Shown piece by piece: positions 25,786-34,882 of a stretch of DNA of 64,000 bases. Position 1 is the stretch's first letter. Each line of letters begins with the position of its first letter. Location of the stretch: NCBI RefSeq assembly GCF_014190805.1, contig NZ_JACHVQ010000001.1, positions 2,702,216 through 2,766,215 on the forward strand, written 5' to 3'. The notes beneath the pieces are model-generated. The model did not search any database and was not told the origin of the DNA. It saw only the letters and a list, made by a program, of their open reading frames with translations. Origin of the DNA: Flexivirga oryzae. GTDB taxonomy: Bacteria; Actinomycetota; Actinomycetes; Actinomycetales; Dermatophilaceae. Made by a program: the position numbers and the translations under genes.

Positions 25786-26589
25786 ATGCCGCACACCCTG
25801 GTCGCGTTCCACGCGCACCCCGACGACGAAGCGCTGCTCACGGCCGGCACCCTGGCCAAGGCGGCGGCTGCCGGGCACCGCGTGGTGCTGGTCGTCGCGA
25901 CCGACGGTGCCCTGGGCCTGACCTCCGACGACTTCCGGGACGATCTCGGCTCGCGGCGACTGCACGAGCTGCAGCTCAGCGCGGCGGCGATGGGCGTCGC
26001 GCGCGTCATACACCTCGGGTATGCCGACTCCGGCATGGTCGGCGACGTCCCCCCGGACCTGCCCGGACGCCGCCGTTTCGTGCGGGCCACCGCCGCGAGC
26101 CGGCTGCTGGCCGACATCCTCCGCGAGGAGGGCGCCGACGTGCTGATGACGTATGACGCCGCCGGCGGATACGGGCACCGCGACCACGTCATGGTGCACC
26201 GCGTCGGTGCGGAGGCGGCCCGCCTGGCGGGGACCCAGCGGGTGGTGGAGGCGACCGTCCCCCGCGAACTGCTCGCCCGGACGGTCCGGCTGATCTCCCG
26301 GTTCTACCGCTTCCCCAGCGACTTCGACATCGGGGTGTACGAGCGGGCCTTCACCCCGCGCGCGCAGATCACCCACCGCATCGACGTGCGCCACCAGATC
26401 GACGCGAAACGGATCGCGATGGCGGCGCACGCGTCGCAGGCCGCGGCCGACGACGGGGCCGACCGCACCCTCGCGTTATTTCTGAAGATTCCGCGGCCAA
26501 TTTATGATGTTGTGTTCGGAAGGGAATGGTTCCGCGATCCAGCGCACACCGGCCCTGTCAGTGACGACATCTTTACGGGGTTGGCATGA
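25786..26589 (+). CDS. PIG-L (LmbE) family zinc deacetylase
   Basis: The 267-residue protein has the defining zinc motif AHPDDE at 10-15 and the later GHRDH with the second metal ligand. Family members remove N-acetyl groups from GlcNAc conjugates (GPI precursor, mycothiol precursor in MshB, bacillithiol precursor in BshB). GGGAGG lies about 9 nt before the ATG. Its stop overlaps the ATG of the flippase-like gene (ATGA), so the two are coupled. Context suggests that it deacetylates a GlcNAc-lipid made by the divergent GT4 enzyme; this is inference. Confidence 0.92.
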   Translation: MPHTLVAFHAHPDDEALLTAGTLAKAAAAGHRVVLVVATDGALGLTSDDFRDDLGSRRLHELQLSAAAMGVARVIHLGYADSGMVGDVPPDLPGRRRFVRATAASRLLADILREEGADVLMTYDAAGGYGHRDHVMVHRVGAEAARLAGTQRVVEATVPRELLARTVRLISRFYRFPSDFDIGVYERAFTPRAQITHRIDVRHQIDAKRIAMAAHASQAAADDGADRTLALFLKIPRPIYDVVFGREWFRDPAHTGPVSDDIFTGLA

Positions 26590-27746
26590 AGAGCTCGAGG
26601 CGTGCGGGGACGCCGATGAGCCGCGACATCAATCGCACCGTGGAGATCGACGAGATCGTCGCGGCCAACAACCTGACCGGTGACGACGACGACGGCGACA
26701 CCCCTGTCATGCCGAAACTCAGTGCCCGGTTGCTGATCCACGCCCTGTTCGGCATCGCCCTGGCGGCCGTGATGATCGGGGCCCTCCCCTGGTTCACGCA
26801 CACGTCCTGGTCCAAGATCGGCCACCACCTCGACCTGGTGGGACCCCAGGCGACGTTGGAGTGCATGGGCATCATGCTGCTCGGCCTGGCGATCTACACC
26901 TTCACCCTGTCCGCCGCCCTACCCGGCCTGTCGCACCTCAAGGCCTCGATCATCAACGTCTCGGGTTCCGCGGTCAGCAACGTCCTGCCCGGCGGCGGAG
27001 CCGTGGGAATGGCGTCGACCTACATGATGCTGCGGTCCTGGGGCTTCGCCCGCCGCAACATCTCCACCGGTCTGATCGTGAGCGGCATCTGGAACGTCCT
27101 GTTCCGGGTCGGTATGCCGCTGATCGGCATCGCCGCGGTGTCCCGGTCGACCGACGCGATGCCGTCGATCATGGCCCGCGGCGCGTGGTGGGGCGGAGTC
27201 ATCGGCCTGCTGCTGATGATCGGATTCGTGGTCGCGCTGAGCCGCCCGGAGTGGACCGCCTGGCTCGGCGACCAGATCGACGCCCGGCTGGGTTCGGTGC
27301 TCGCCCGGCTGCGGCGCGGCGACAACAAGGGCAAGCGGCTGAACATCAAGCACCTGCTGCTGGACCAGCGGGCCCGCATCAGCACGGTCACCAAGCACGG
27401 CTGGCTGCCGATGTCGCTCGGCGTGATCGGCCAGCTGGCCCTGTGGTTCCTGCTCTTCTGGCGGGTCATGGCGGCGGTCCACGTGGACCTGCCGGTCGCG
27501 GAGCTGTTCGCGGCATACGCCATCGGGCGGTTGATGACCGCGATCCCGTTCACCCCCGGCGGCCTCGGATTCACCGAGGCCAGTGCCGTGGTGATCCTGG
27601 TTTTCTGGGGCGCCAACCCGGCGGCAGCCAGCGCCGGTGTCGTCGTCTTCGCGATCTTCACGCACATCGCGGAGATCCCGCTCGGCGCGCTCGGTTGGCT
27701 CGCCTGGTGGGCGATGCCCAAGGTCGGCGCGCCCGCAAATACCTAG
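26586..27746 (+). CDS. Lysylphosphatidylglycerol synthase TM-region / UPF0104 family membrane protein
   Basis: The 386-residue protein has about eight membrane helices after a charged N-terminus of some 45 residues. Family hallmarks are SGSAVSNVLPGGGAVGMAS at about 118-136 and the C-terminal AYAIGRLMTAIPFTPGGLGF near 315-334, as in the MprF flippase domain and AglD/DPM1-linked proteins. It lacks the cytosolic aminoacyl-transfer domain of MprF, so a flippase or transporter role is more likely than lysylation. It is translationally coupled to the PIG-L gene. Confidence 0.9.
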   Translation: MKSSRRAGTPMSRDINRTVEIDEIVAANNLTGDDDDGDTPVMPKLSARLLIHALFGIALAAVMIGALPWFTHTSWSKIGHHLDLVGPQATLECMGIMLLGLAIYTFTLSAALPGLSHLKASIINVSGSAVSNVLPGGGAVGMASTYMMLRSWGFARRNISTGLIVSGIWNVLFRVGMPLIGIAAVSRSTDAMPSIMARGAWWGGVIGLLLMIGFVVALSRPEWTAWLGDQIDARLGSVLARLRRGDNKGKRLNIKHLLLDQRARISTVTKHGWLPMSLGVIGQLALWFLLFWRVMAAVHVDLPVAELFAAYAIGRLMTAIPFTPGGLGFTEASAVVILVFWGANPAAASAGVVVFAIFTHIAEIPLGALGWLAWWAMPKVGAPANT

Positions 27747-28663
27747 GCGACGCGACGGTCGACGACGACCGAGACCCAGCCGATGACGACGGCGAACATC
27801 AGGCCGAGGGCACCGAGCGTCACGGTCGCCAGCCCCAGGTCGTGGAAGCCGAACCGTGGTCGCACCCCGATGATCACGAAGACCAGTCCCGCGAAGGCCA
27901 CCCCGAGCACGGCGGCGATCACCAGGGCCGGGCCGCGCCGGGCGACCGGGGTCCTGCGCTGCCCGCCACCGGCGACCAGCAACGCTGCGGCCGCCCAGCC
28001 CAGACAGACCATCCCGGCGGCCAGCACGTCACCCGGACGGTGCCAGTGCGACGCCACGGTGCCCGCCCCGATGAACGTGGCGAGCGCGGCACCGCCCGCG
28101 GTCACCAGCGGACGCCAGCGGTATGACGCGACGACGATCGCCGCGAGCGCGAGGGAGAGCCCGACCGTCGTGTGTCCGCTGGGCAGCGAGTTGCTGTAGA
28201 TCGCGACCGAGTGCAGGACCTGGTGCTTCAGGATCTGGGTGGTGACGGTCGCGCCGCCGATCAGCACCCCGGCGGCGATGGCGACGGCCCAGCGCCGCTG
28301 CAGCATCGCCACGACGACGCACGCGGTCAGGGCGAGCGCGACCCCGGTGTAGGTGACCAGGTCGAGCACATCCATGATCCGGGACCAGCCGTCCGGAGTC
28401 ACACCCAGCGACTCCATCATCCGCTCGTCCTGGGCGAACCCGCTCACCGAGTGGATGGCGTAGCGGATCATCACCGCGAGCCCGGCGACGGCGCACACCG
28501 CCATCGCCAGCGCATGCACCCACACGGCACCACGGGGCACCGTCGGGCGGACGGTGCCCTCGCGGGTGCTCGTCGTCGCGGTGGCCATCACGCCGTCACT
28601 CTCGCCACCGGCCCCGTGCGGGTCCTCGGCGTTGGATGTGTGGCGGCTGTGGGTGGTGCTCAT
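27743..28663 (-). CDS. PAP2-superfamily lipid phosphatase
   Basis: The 306-residue membrane protein has PAP2 phosphatase signatures: a KHQVLH region, PSGHTTVGLSLA, and SHWHRPGDVLAAG, the S-x-x-H-R-x-x-D type third motif with the nucleophile His. About six membrane helices are seen. It removes phosphate from lipid phosphates such as phosphatidate or polyprenyl diphosphates at the outer membrane face. It starts 4 bp after the guaA stop and converges on the flippase-like gene with a 4-bp overlap of 3' ends. An internal ATG at 28588 is an alternative start. Confidence 0.9.
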   Translation of the reverse strand: MSTTHSRHTSNAEDPHGAGGESDGVMATATTSTREGTVRPTVPRGAVWVHALAMAVCAVAGLAVMIRYAIHSVSGFAQDERMMESLGVTPDGWSRIMDVLDLVTYTGVALALTACVVVAMLQRRWAVAIAAGVLIGGATVTTQILKHQVLHSVAIYSNSLPSGHTTVGLSLALAAIVVASYRWRPLVTAGGAALATFIGAGTVASHWHRPGDVLAAGMVCLGWAAAALLVAGGGQRRTPVARRGPALVIAAVLGVAFAGLVFVIIGVRPRFGFHDLGLATVTLGALGLMFAVVIGWVSVVVDRRVA

Positions 28664-28667
28664 ACCG

Positions 28668-30245
28668 TCATTCCCACTCGATGGTGCCCGGCGGCTTGCT
28701 GGTCACGTCGAGCGCGACCCGGTTGACCTCGGGGACCTCGTTGGTGATCCGGCCGGAGATCCTGGCGAGCACGTCGTACGGCAGGCGGGTCCAGTCGGCG
28801 GTCATCGCGTCCTCCGACGAGACCGGGCGCAGCACGATCGGGTGGCCGTAGGTGCGCCCGTCACCCTGCACGCCGACCGAGCGGACGTCCGCCAGGAGCA
28901 CCACCGGGCACTGCCAGATCTCCCGGTCCAGGCCCGCAGCGGTGAGCTCCTCGCGAGCGATCTTGTCGGCCGCGCGCAGGATCTCCAGCCGCTCGGCGGT
29001 CACCTCTCCGACGATCCGGATGCCGAGGCCGGGTCCGGGGAACGGCTGCCGGTAGACGATCTTCTCCGGCAGCCCCAACTCGAGGCCGACCTGGCGCACC
29101 TCGTCCTTGAAGAGCAGTCGCAGCGGCTCGACCAGCTGGAACTGGATGTCGTCGGGCAGTCCGCCGACATTGTGGTGGCTCTTGATGTTGGCCGTGCCGG
29201 TGCCGCCGCCGGACTCGACGACGTCCGGGTAGAGGGTGCCCTGCACCAGCCACTTGACCGGGTGCTGGTTGTCCCCGCGGTCCTGCACGATGTCGCGGGC
29301 GGTCTGCTCGAAGATGCGGATGAACTGTGCCCCGATGATCTTGCGTTTCTGCTCGGGGTCGCTGACCCCTGCGAGCTCGGTCAGGTAGCGCTCGGTGGCG
29401 TCGACGACGACCAGGTCGGCGCCGGTCAGCTCGACGAAGTCCTCGCGGACCTGTTCCGCCTCGCCCTCGCGCAGCAGCCCGTGGTCGACGAAGACGCAGG
29501 TCAGCTGGTCGCCGATGGCGCGCTGCACCAGCGCAGCGGCGACCATCGAGTCGACCCCGCCGGACAGCGCACAGATCGCGCGGTCTCCGCCGACGGTGGC
29601 GCGGACGTCCTCGATGAGCTCCTCGACCATGGCCTTCGGCGTCCAGTCGGCCGCCAGGCCGGCGCCGCGCAGCAGGAAGTTCTCCAGGACGCGTTGCCCG
29701 AAGGTCGAGTGCATCACCTCCGGATGCCACTGCACGCCATACAACTTGCGCTCGTCGTCCTCGACGGCGGCGACGGCGGCACCCGGTGTCGTCGCGGTGA
29801 CGCGCAGTCCCTCGGGCGCCTTCGATGCGGAGTCGCCGTGGCTCATCCAGACCGACTGCTCGGGCGGCTGGCCGTTGAAGAGCGTCGAGCCGGTGTCCTC
29901 GATCTGGGCCTGGGTGGCGCCGTATTCGCGCAGCCCGGTGTGCTCCACGGTGCCGCCGAGCGCGCGCACCATCGCCTGGAAGCCGTAGCAGATGCCGAAC
30001 ACCGGGACGCCCGCCTCCAGCAGCGCCGGGTCGAGCCCGGGCGCGTTCTCGGCATACACCGACGACGGGCCGCCGGACAGGACGATGGCGGCGGGGTTCT
30101 TGGCGAGCATCTCGTCGGCCGGCATCGTGTGCGGCACGACCTCGCTGTAGAGCTGCGCCTCACGGACGCGGCGCGCGATCAGCTGGGCGTATTGGGCGCC
30201 GAAATCGACGACGAGGACGGGTTTTTCGGTGAGCGGCGCTGTCAC
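28668..30245 (-). CDS. guaA: GMP synthase (glutamine-hydrolysing)
   Basis: The 525-residue enzyme has the class I amidotransferase domain first, with the nucleophile Cys in FGICYGFQAM and catalytic His/Glu in VQWHPEV. The ATP-pyrophosphatase domain has the P-loop ALSGGVDS. The C-terminal dimerisation domain ends NRVALDVTSKPPGTIEWE as in all GuaA. It aminates XMP to GMP. I chose the GTG at 30245; upstream codons are not conserved. It sits near guaB3 and guaB, making this a guanine-nucleotide locus. Confidence 0.97.
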   Translation of the reverse strand: MTAPLTEKPVLVVDFGAQYAQLIARRVREAQLYSEVVPHTMPADEMLAKNPAAIVLSGGPSSVYAENAPGLDPALLEAGVPVFGICYGFQAMVRALGGTVEHTGLREYGATQAQIEDTGSTLFNGQPPEQSVWMSHGDSASKAPEGLRVTATTPGAAVAAVEDDERKLYGVQWHPEVMHSTFGQRVLENFLLRGAGLAADWTPKAMVEELIEDVRATVGGDRAICALSGGVDSMVAAALVQRAIGDQLTCVFVDHGLLREGEAEQVREDFVELTGADLVVVDATERYLTELAGVSDPEQKRKIIGAQFIRIFEQTARDIVQDRGDNQHPVKWLVQGTLYPDVVESGGGTGTANIKSHHNVGGLPDDIQFQLVEPLRLLFKDEVRQVGLELGLPEKIVYRQPFPGPGLGIRIVGEVTAERLEILRAADKIAREELTAAGLDREIWQCPVVLLADVRSVGVQGDGRTYGHPIVLRPVSSEDAMTADWTRLPYDVLARISGRITNEVPEVNRVALDVTSKPPGTIEWE

Positions 30246-30291
30246 CTGGCTGATTCTATCGGCCGGACGGCGGATCACCGCATGCGCTGGC

Positions 30292-30675
30292 TCAGGACTG
30301 GTGTGCCTCGGCCTGCTCCAGCAGCGCTCCGACGGCGCCGCCGACGTGGTGCTCCAGCCAGAACGACAGGATCGGCACGAAGGCGGTGCAGATGTAGCCG
30401 ATCATCCGCACTGCGGTCCAGCGCAGCTTGGTGCCCAGGTTGTAGACCGAGATCATGAAGATGATGAAGAGCACGCCGTGGATCGGCGACCACCAGGACA
30501 GCGCCTCGTTGTGGAAGCCGTAGTGCAGGACCAGCTCGACGCACAGGATCAGCAGTGCGACACCGGCGATGATCGCCATGATCCGGAAGAACTTCAGGGC
30601 GGTCGCCACCTTGGTGAGGTCGTCGGTCGGGCGCAGCTCGCCCGCCGCGGTGGTGAGGGCCTGGGTCTCAGACAT
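30292..30675 (-). CDS. DUF3817 integral membrane protein
   Basis: The 127-residue protein has three or four membrane helices (FRIMAIIAGVALLILCVELV, then WSPIHGVLFIIFMISVYNLG, then MIGYICTAFVPILSFWLEHH), matching the DUF3817 pattern with its conserved HG and FWLE. GAAGGA lies just upstream of the ATG at 30675. Its start lies inside the 3' end of the SURF1 gene (8-bp overlap), so the two are coupled. The function is unknown; it is often found beside SURF1 in actinobacteria. Confidence 0.85.
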   Translation of the reverse strand: MSETQALTTAAGELRPTDDLTKVATALKFFRIMAIIAGVALLILCVELVLHYGFHNEALSWWSPIHGVLFIIFMISVYNLGTKLRWTAVRMIGYICTAFVPILSFWLEHHVGGAVGALLEQAEAHQS

Positions 30676-31456
30676 GGCTTCCTTCGTTGTCGGTCGGTAT
30701 GGCGGAGTCCTGTCGATTGTCCGGCTCGGCGGGAGCGGCGCGTAGCTCGGGGTGCGCTTCGCGGCGCAGTTCGCGGAAGTAGATGAAGACCGCGAACCCG
30801 GCGAAACTCCACCACTGCAGCGCATATCCGAGGTTCACGAGGCTCAGGCCGGTGTCGCCGGGTGTCGGTGGCGGGAACGCCTGCACCGACGGGGTGTGCA
30901 TCGCCGGCTGTTCGTGGGTCAGGAAGACGAAGCCGTTGTAGATGTTGCCGCCCCACTTGGTGAGCAACGCGGCGAGGTCGACCGTGCTCAGCTGCCCCGG
31001 TGGCGGATTGCTGGCGGACGGCGCCTCCCCTGGTGCGAGCGCGCCGGTGACGGTGACCGGTGTCGTTGCAGGCTTCTCGGCCTGTCCCGGTCTCGCGACG
31101 AAGCCGCGCACGACGGGGATCCGTGCTCCGGTGCCGTCGACGACGACCGGTGTCACGACCCAGTAGCCGTGCGCGCCGTGCAACAGCCGGCCGCTCACCA
31201 GCACCTGGTGCTTCGGGTCGTAGCGCCCGTGGAACCGGACCGGTTGCAGCGACCCGTCCGACGGGAACGTCTGTTGTGGCTTGAGCTCCGCGTCGAGGGC
31301 GACGACCGGCCGATCGCTGTCGTTCTTCATCGCCTTGGAGCCGCGGTCCTGCGCAACGCCCCACTGCCAGAGGCCGGCGATGACGCAGCCGATGATGAAG
31401 ACGACCGCGGCCGCCAGCAGTCCCAGCATCCGGGGCCGGAACGCAGCACGAAACAC
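30668..31456 (-). CDS. SURF1 family protein
   Basis: The 262-residue protein has two membrane helices, at about 10-30 (LGLLAAAVVFIIGCVIAGLW) and near 210-228 (ALQWWSFAGFAVFIYF), with a beta-rich outer domain between them. SURF1 marks include GLWQWGVAQ after helix 1, VRFHGRYDP, GYWVVTPVV and VVRGFVA. SURF1 proteins help assemble cytochrome aa3 oxidase, probably by heme a delivery. The C-terminal tail is charged and cytoplasmic. Confidence 0.92.
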   Translation of the reverse strand: MFRAAFRPRMLGLLAAAVVFIIGCVIAGLWQWGVAQDRGSKAMKNDSDRPVVALDAELKPQQTFPSDGSLQPVRFHGRYDPKHQVLVSGRLLHGAHGYWVVTPVVVDGTGARIPVVRGFVARPGQAEKPATTPVTVTGALAPGEAPSASNPPPGQLSTVDLAALLTKWGGNIYNGFVFLTHEQPAMHTPSVQAFPPPTPGDTGLSLVNLGYALQWWSFAGFAVFIYFRELRREAHPELRAAPAEPDNRQDSAIPTDNEGSHV

Positions 31457-31490
31457 GCCTGCAGGATACGTCGGGCGGCTTGGCGTTCCC

Positions 31491-33215
31491 TCAGCCGGCA
31501 GCCACCCGCGGCATCCCGAGATCCACGCCGGGGACCCGCGCCGGCTCCACGTCCAGGCTCTCGTATGGCGAGCCCTGCGCCGGCCGCGCGTCGCGCTCCC
31601 CCTTGACCGGCCACATCGCGACGGCCCGCTCGGCCTGTGCGGTGATCGTCAGCGACGGGTTGACCCCGAGGTTCGCGGAGACCGCGGAGCCGTCGACGAC
31701 GTGCAGACCCGGATAGTTCCAGACGCGGTGATAAGGGTCGATGACGCCGTGCTCGGGGTCGGAGGAGATCGCGACACCGCCCAGGAAGTGCGCGGTCATC
31801 GGCATACCGAAGAACTCCGGCCAGCAGCCGCCGGCCACGACGTCGACCTTCCCGAGCTTGCTCAGCTGCTCGGAAATCGCCTGAATCGCCTTGTGCCCCG
31901 CGGGGATCCACCGTGGGTTGGGCTCGCCATACCCCTGCTCCGTGGTGATCCCGACCCGGCCGAAGCGACGCCGCGGCCGAGTCGTGATCGAGTTGTCGAT
32001 GCTCTGCATCACCAGCGCGATGATGGTGCGCTCGCTCCACTTCGGGCCGAGTACCCGCGCGGCCCGGACCGGGCTCTTCGCGAGTTGCCCCAGCAGTTCC
32101 GCGGTCCGGCCGAGCGCCCCCTTGTCGCCGTCGACCAGGAACGTCGACATCAGCCCCATCAGGTTGGAGCCCTTGCCGTAGCGGACGTTCTCGATGTGGG
32201 TGCGCTCGTCGATGTGGAAGGACGTGGTGATCGCGACACCGCGGGTCAGGTCGACGTCGTGCGGCACGCCGACGGCCGCGGCGCCGCCGAGCTCCTCGGA
32301 GTTGGTGCGGGTGAGTTCGCCGAGCCGGTCGGACAGCCGCGGCAACCGGCCGGTCACCTTCATCCGGTGCAGCAGGTTCTGGGTGCCCCAGGTGCCGGCG
32401 GCCACGATCACCTGCTGGGCGGTGACGCTCCGCCGGTCCTTGGCGACCCAGGCGCCGGTGCGCTCGGTCGTCACCCGGAAGCCACCGGCGATGGGCTCGA
32501 CCTCCACGGCCGTCCGCAGCGGTTCGATCTGCACGCCGCGGCGTTCGGCCAGGGCGAGGTAGTTCTTCATCAGGGTGTTCTTCGCCCCGACCCGGCAGCC
32601 GACCATGCAGTTGCCACACTCGGTGCAGCCGGTCCGGGCCGGTCCCTCACCGCCGAAGAACGGGTCCGCGACCTGGCGGCCGGCCTCACCGAAGAAGACG
32701 CCGACCGGTGTCTTGCGGAACGTCGAGCCGACACCGAGGGCGTTCGCGGTGTCCTTCATCAGCGTTTCGACCGGACCGTCGCACGGGTTCTGGTCGACCA
32801 CGCCCAGCATGCGGCGGGCGACCTCGTAGTGCGGGCCGAGCTCGGCGTCCCAGTCGGTGATGTGGCCCCACTGCTGGTCGGCGAAGAACTCCGCCGGCGG
32901 TTTGTAGAGCGTGTTGGCGTAGTTGAGCGAGCCGCCGCCGACGCCGGCCCCGGCGAGGATCATCACGCCGGGCAGCTGGTGGTACCGCTGCACCCCGAAG
33001 CACTTCAGCCTCGGCGCCCACAGGTACTTGCGCAGGTTCCACGACGTCTTGGCGAACTCGTGGTCCTCGAAACGCCGACCGGACTCGTAGACGTGGACGT
33101 CATACCCCTTCTCGGCGAGCCGCAGCGCGGAGACCGCCCCGCCGAAGCCCGACCCGATGACTACCACGTCGTGATCGAATCCCGTTGCAGGCGTTTCGGA
33201 TCGGCTCACCGTCAT
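31491..33215 (-). CDS. GMC-family oxidoreductase (cholesterol-oxidase-like)
   Basis: The 574-residue flavoenzyme has the FAD Rossmann motif GSGFGGAVSALRLAE at 21-35, the GMC substrate-side GAGVGGGSLNYANTL near 104, a four-cysteine CTECGNCMVGCRVGAKNT segment that could hold an Fe-S cluster, and the C-terminal GLHVVDGSAVSANLGVNPSLT. It resembles the ChoD-type proteins found beside guaB3 in mycobacteria. The ATG at 33215 overlaps the stop of the aldehyde dehydrogenase gene (ATGA), so the two enzymes are made together and may act in sequence on an alcohol and its aldehyde. The substrate is unknown. Confidence 0.88.
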   Translation of the reverse strand: MTVSRSETPATGFDHDVVVIGSGFGGAVSALRLAEKGYDVHVYESGRRFEDHEFAKTSWNLRKYLWAPRLKCFGVQRYHQLPGVMILAGAGVGGGSLNYANTLYKPPAEFFADQQWGHITDWDAELGPHYEVARRMLGVVDQNPCDGPVETLMKDTANALGVGSTFRKTPVGVFFGEAGRQVADPFFGGEGPARTGCTECGNCMVGCRVGAKNTLMKNYLALAERRGVQIEPLRTAVEVEPIAGGFRVTTERTGAWVAKDRRSVTAQQVIVAAGTWGTQNLLHRMKVTGRLPRLSDRLGELTRTNSEELGGAAAVGVPHDVDLTRGVAITTSFHIDERTHIENVRYGKGSNLMGLMSTFLVDGDKGALGRTAELLGQLAKSPVRAARVLGPKWSERTIIALVMQSIDNSITTRPRRRFGRVGITTEQGYGEPNPRWIPAGHKAIQAISEQLSKLGKVDVVAGGCWPEFFGMPMTAHFLGGVAISSDPEHGVIDPYHRVWNYPGLHVVDGSAVSANLGVNPSLTITAQAERAVAMWPVKGERDARPAQGSPYESLDVEPARVPGVDLGMPRVAAG

Positions 33216-34834
33216 GACAGGCGGAAACCCTTCATCACCCGCATCCCGGTCGCCATCGACCGTGCCCAGACCTTCTCCGGGACGCCCGGCGGCACCTTGA
33301 ACGGCGTGCCGTGCTGGACCGAGATGTTCTGCGATTCGGTGTATTTCAGGATGCCCTCCGCACCGTGGCGACGTCCCAGGCCGGACTCGCCCATGCCGCC
33401 CATCGGCGAGCCGTTGCTCCCCCAGGCGGCGATGTACCCCTCGTTGACGTTGACCGTGCCGCATCGCAGCTGGGACGCGATATGCCGGCCGCGCCGGGTG
33501 TCTTTACTCCAGACCGAAGCGTTCAGACCGTAATTGGTGTCGTTGGCCAGCGTGATCGCTTCCTCGTCGCTGCTCACCCGATAGATCGAGACGACCGGGC
33601 CGAAGGTCTCGTTCATCCGGCAGTCCATCGCCTGCGTGATGCCCTCGAGCACGGTGGGTTCGTAGAAGTAGGGGCCGAGCTCGGGTCGTGCATGACCGCC
33701 GGCGAGCACCGTCGCGCCCTTGGCGCGCGCGTCCTCGACGTGTTGGGTCACCCGGTCCAGTTGCGCCTGCGAGATCAGCGACCCCATGTCGACGCCCCAG
33801 TCCAGTTCGGCGCCGAGGGTCATCTTGCGCACGCGCGTCAGGAAGTGCTTCAGGAAGTCGTCGGCGATCCGCTCGTGCAGGATGAGCCGCTCGATCGAGA
33901 TGCACAGCTGCCCGGCCGAGGAGAAGCAGGACCGCACGGCGCTCTCGGCCGCGTGCCGCAGGCTCGCGTCGTCCGCGACATACATGGCGTTCTTCCCGCC
34001 CAGCTCCAGCGACGCACCGACGAGCCGCGACGCCGCCCGCTCGGCGACCTTGCGGCCGGTCGCGGTCGAGCCGGTGTACATCACGTAGTCGGCGCGGTCG
34101 AGCACGGCCTCGCCGATCGTCCGGCCGGGGCCGAGCACGACCTGCAGGATGTCGCGCGGCAGCCCGGCCTGGTCGAGCAGTTCGACGGCCCGCAGCGCGG
34201 TCAGCGATGCCTTCTCGTCGGGCCGCAGCACGACGGCGTTGCCGGCGATCAGCGCCGGCAGCGCGTCGGTGATCGACATCGACAGCGGGTAGTTCCACGG
34301 CCCGACCACCCCGACGACACCGCGCGGCTGGTGCAGTTCGGTGGACTGCGTCAGCAGCGGTATGGCGCCCAGGTGGCGTCTCGGTCTGAGGTAGTCCGGT
34401 GCCTTGCGGGCGTAGTGACGGCTCACACCGGCGACGTCGAGCACCTCCTCGAACGCGTGCCGGCGGGCCTTGCCGGACTCCAGCTGGATCAGGTCCAGCA
34501 GCTCGCCCTGGTGGTCCAGCACCAGGTCGTGGTAGCGCAGCAGGATCTTGGCCCGGTCCGCCACCGAACGGGCGGCCCAGCGGGCCTGGGCGACGCGGGC
34601 CGCGTCATACGCCTGCTCCACGTCGGCGACGGTCGAGACGGGCAACGTGGCGACGACCCCGCCCGTGAACGGTGTCAGGCAGTCGAACCGTGGTGCGTCT
34701 CCCGCGGCGCGCACCCGGCGGGCGAGCCGCGCCGGGAGGGTCGGATCGACGACGTGCGGTGCCGGACTGGGACGGTGCTGCGAGCCCGGTGCCTCGGTGT
34801 CCGTGGTCTGCATGCCGAGAAGCTGATCCGTCAT
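33212..34834 (-). CDS. Aldehyde dehydrogenase, succinate-semialdehyde dehydrogenase (NADP+) type
   Basis: The 540-residue ALDH has the catalytic Glu motif SLELGGKNAMYV, the nucleophile Cys in SSAGQLCISIERL, and the NAD(P)-binding GVVGPWNYPLSM and YTGSTATGRKVAERA. It is closest to the GabD2-like group that oxidises succinate semialdehyde to succinate. It is coupled to the GMC oxidoreductase gene. Upstream lies a nine-copy repeat array and guaB3 on the same strand. The true substrate may be another aldehyde made by the GMC enzyme. Confidence 0.9.
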   Translation of the reverse strand: MTDQLLGMQTTDTEAPGSQHRPSPAPHVVDPTLPARLARRVRAAGDAPRFDCLTPFTGGVVATLPVSTVADVEQAYDAARVAQARWAARSVADRAKILLRYHDLVLDHQGELLDLIQLESGKARRHAFEEVLDVAGVSRHYARKAPDYLRPRRHLGAIPLLTQSTELHQPRGVVGVVGPWNYPLSMSITDALPALIAGNAVVLRPDEKASLTALRAVELLDQAGLPRDILQVVLGPGRTIGEAVLDRADYVMYTGSTATGRKVAERAASRLVGASLELGGKNAMYVADDASLRHAAESAVRSCFSSAGQLCISIERLILHERIADDFLKHFLTRVRKMTLGAELDWGVDMGSLISQAQLDRVTQHVEDARAKGATVLAGGHARPELGPYFYEPTVLEGITQAMDCRMNETFGPVVSIYRVSSDEEAITLANDTNYGLNASVWSKDTRRGRHIASQLRCGTVNVNEGYIAAWGSNGSPMGGMGESGLGRRHGAEGILKYTESQNISVQHGTPFKVPPGVPEKVWARSMATGMRVMKGFRLS

Positions 34835-34882
34835 TACTCCAGAGTAACGTGACGGCTCTCACAGTGGTGGCGGGGCGATCAG

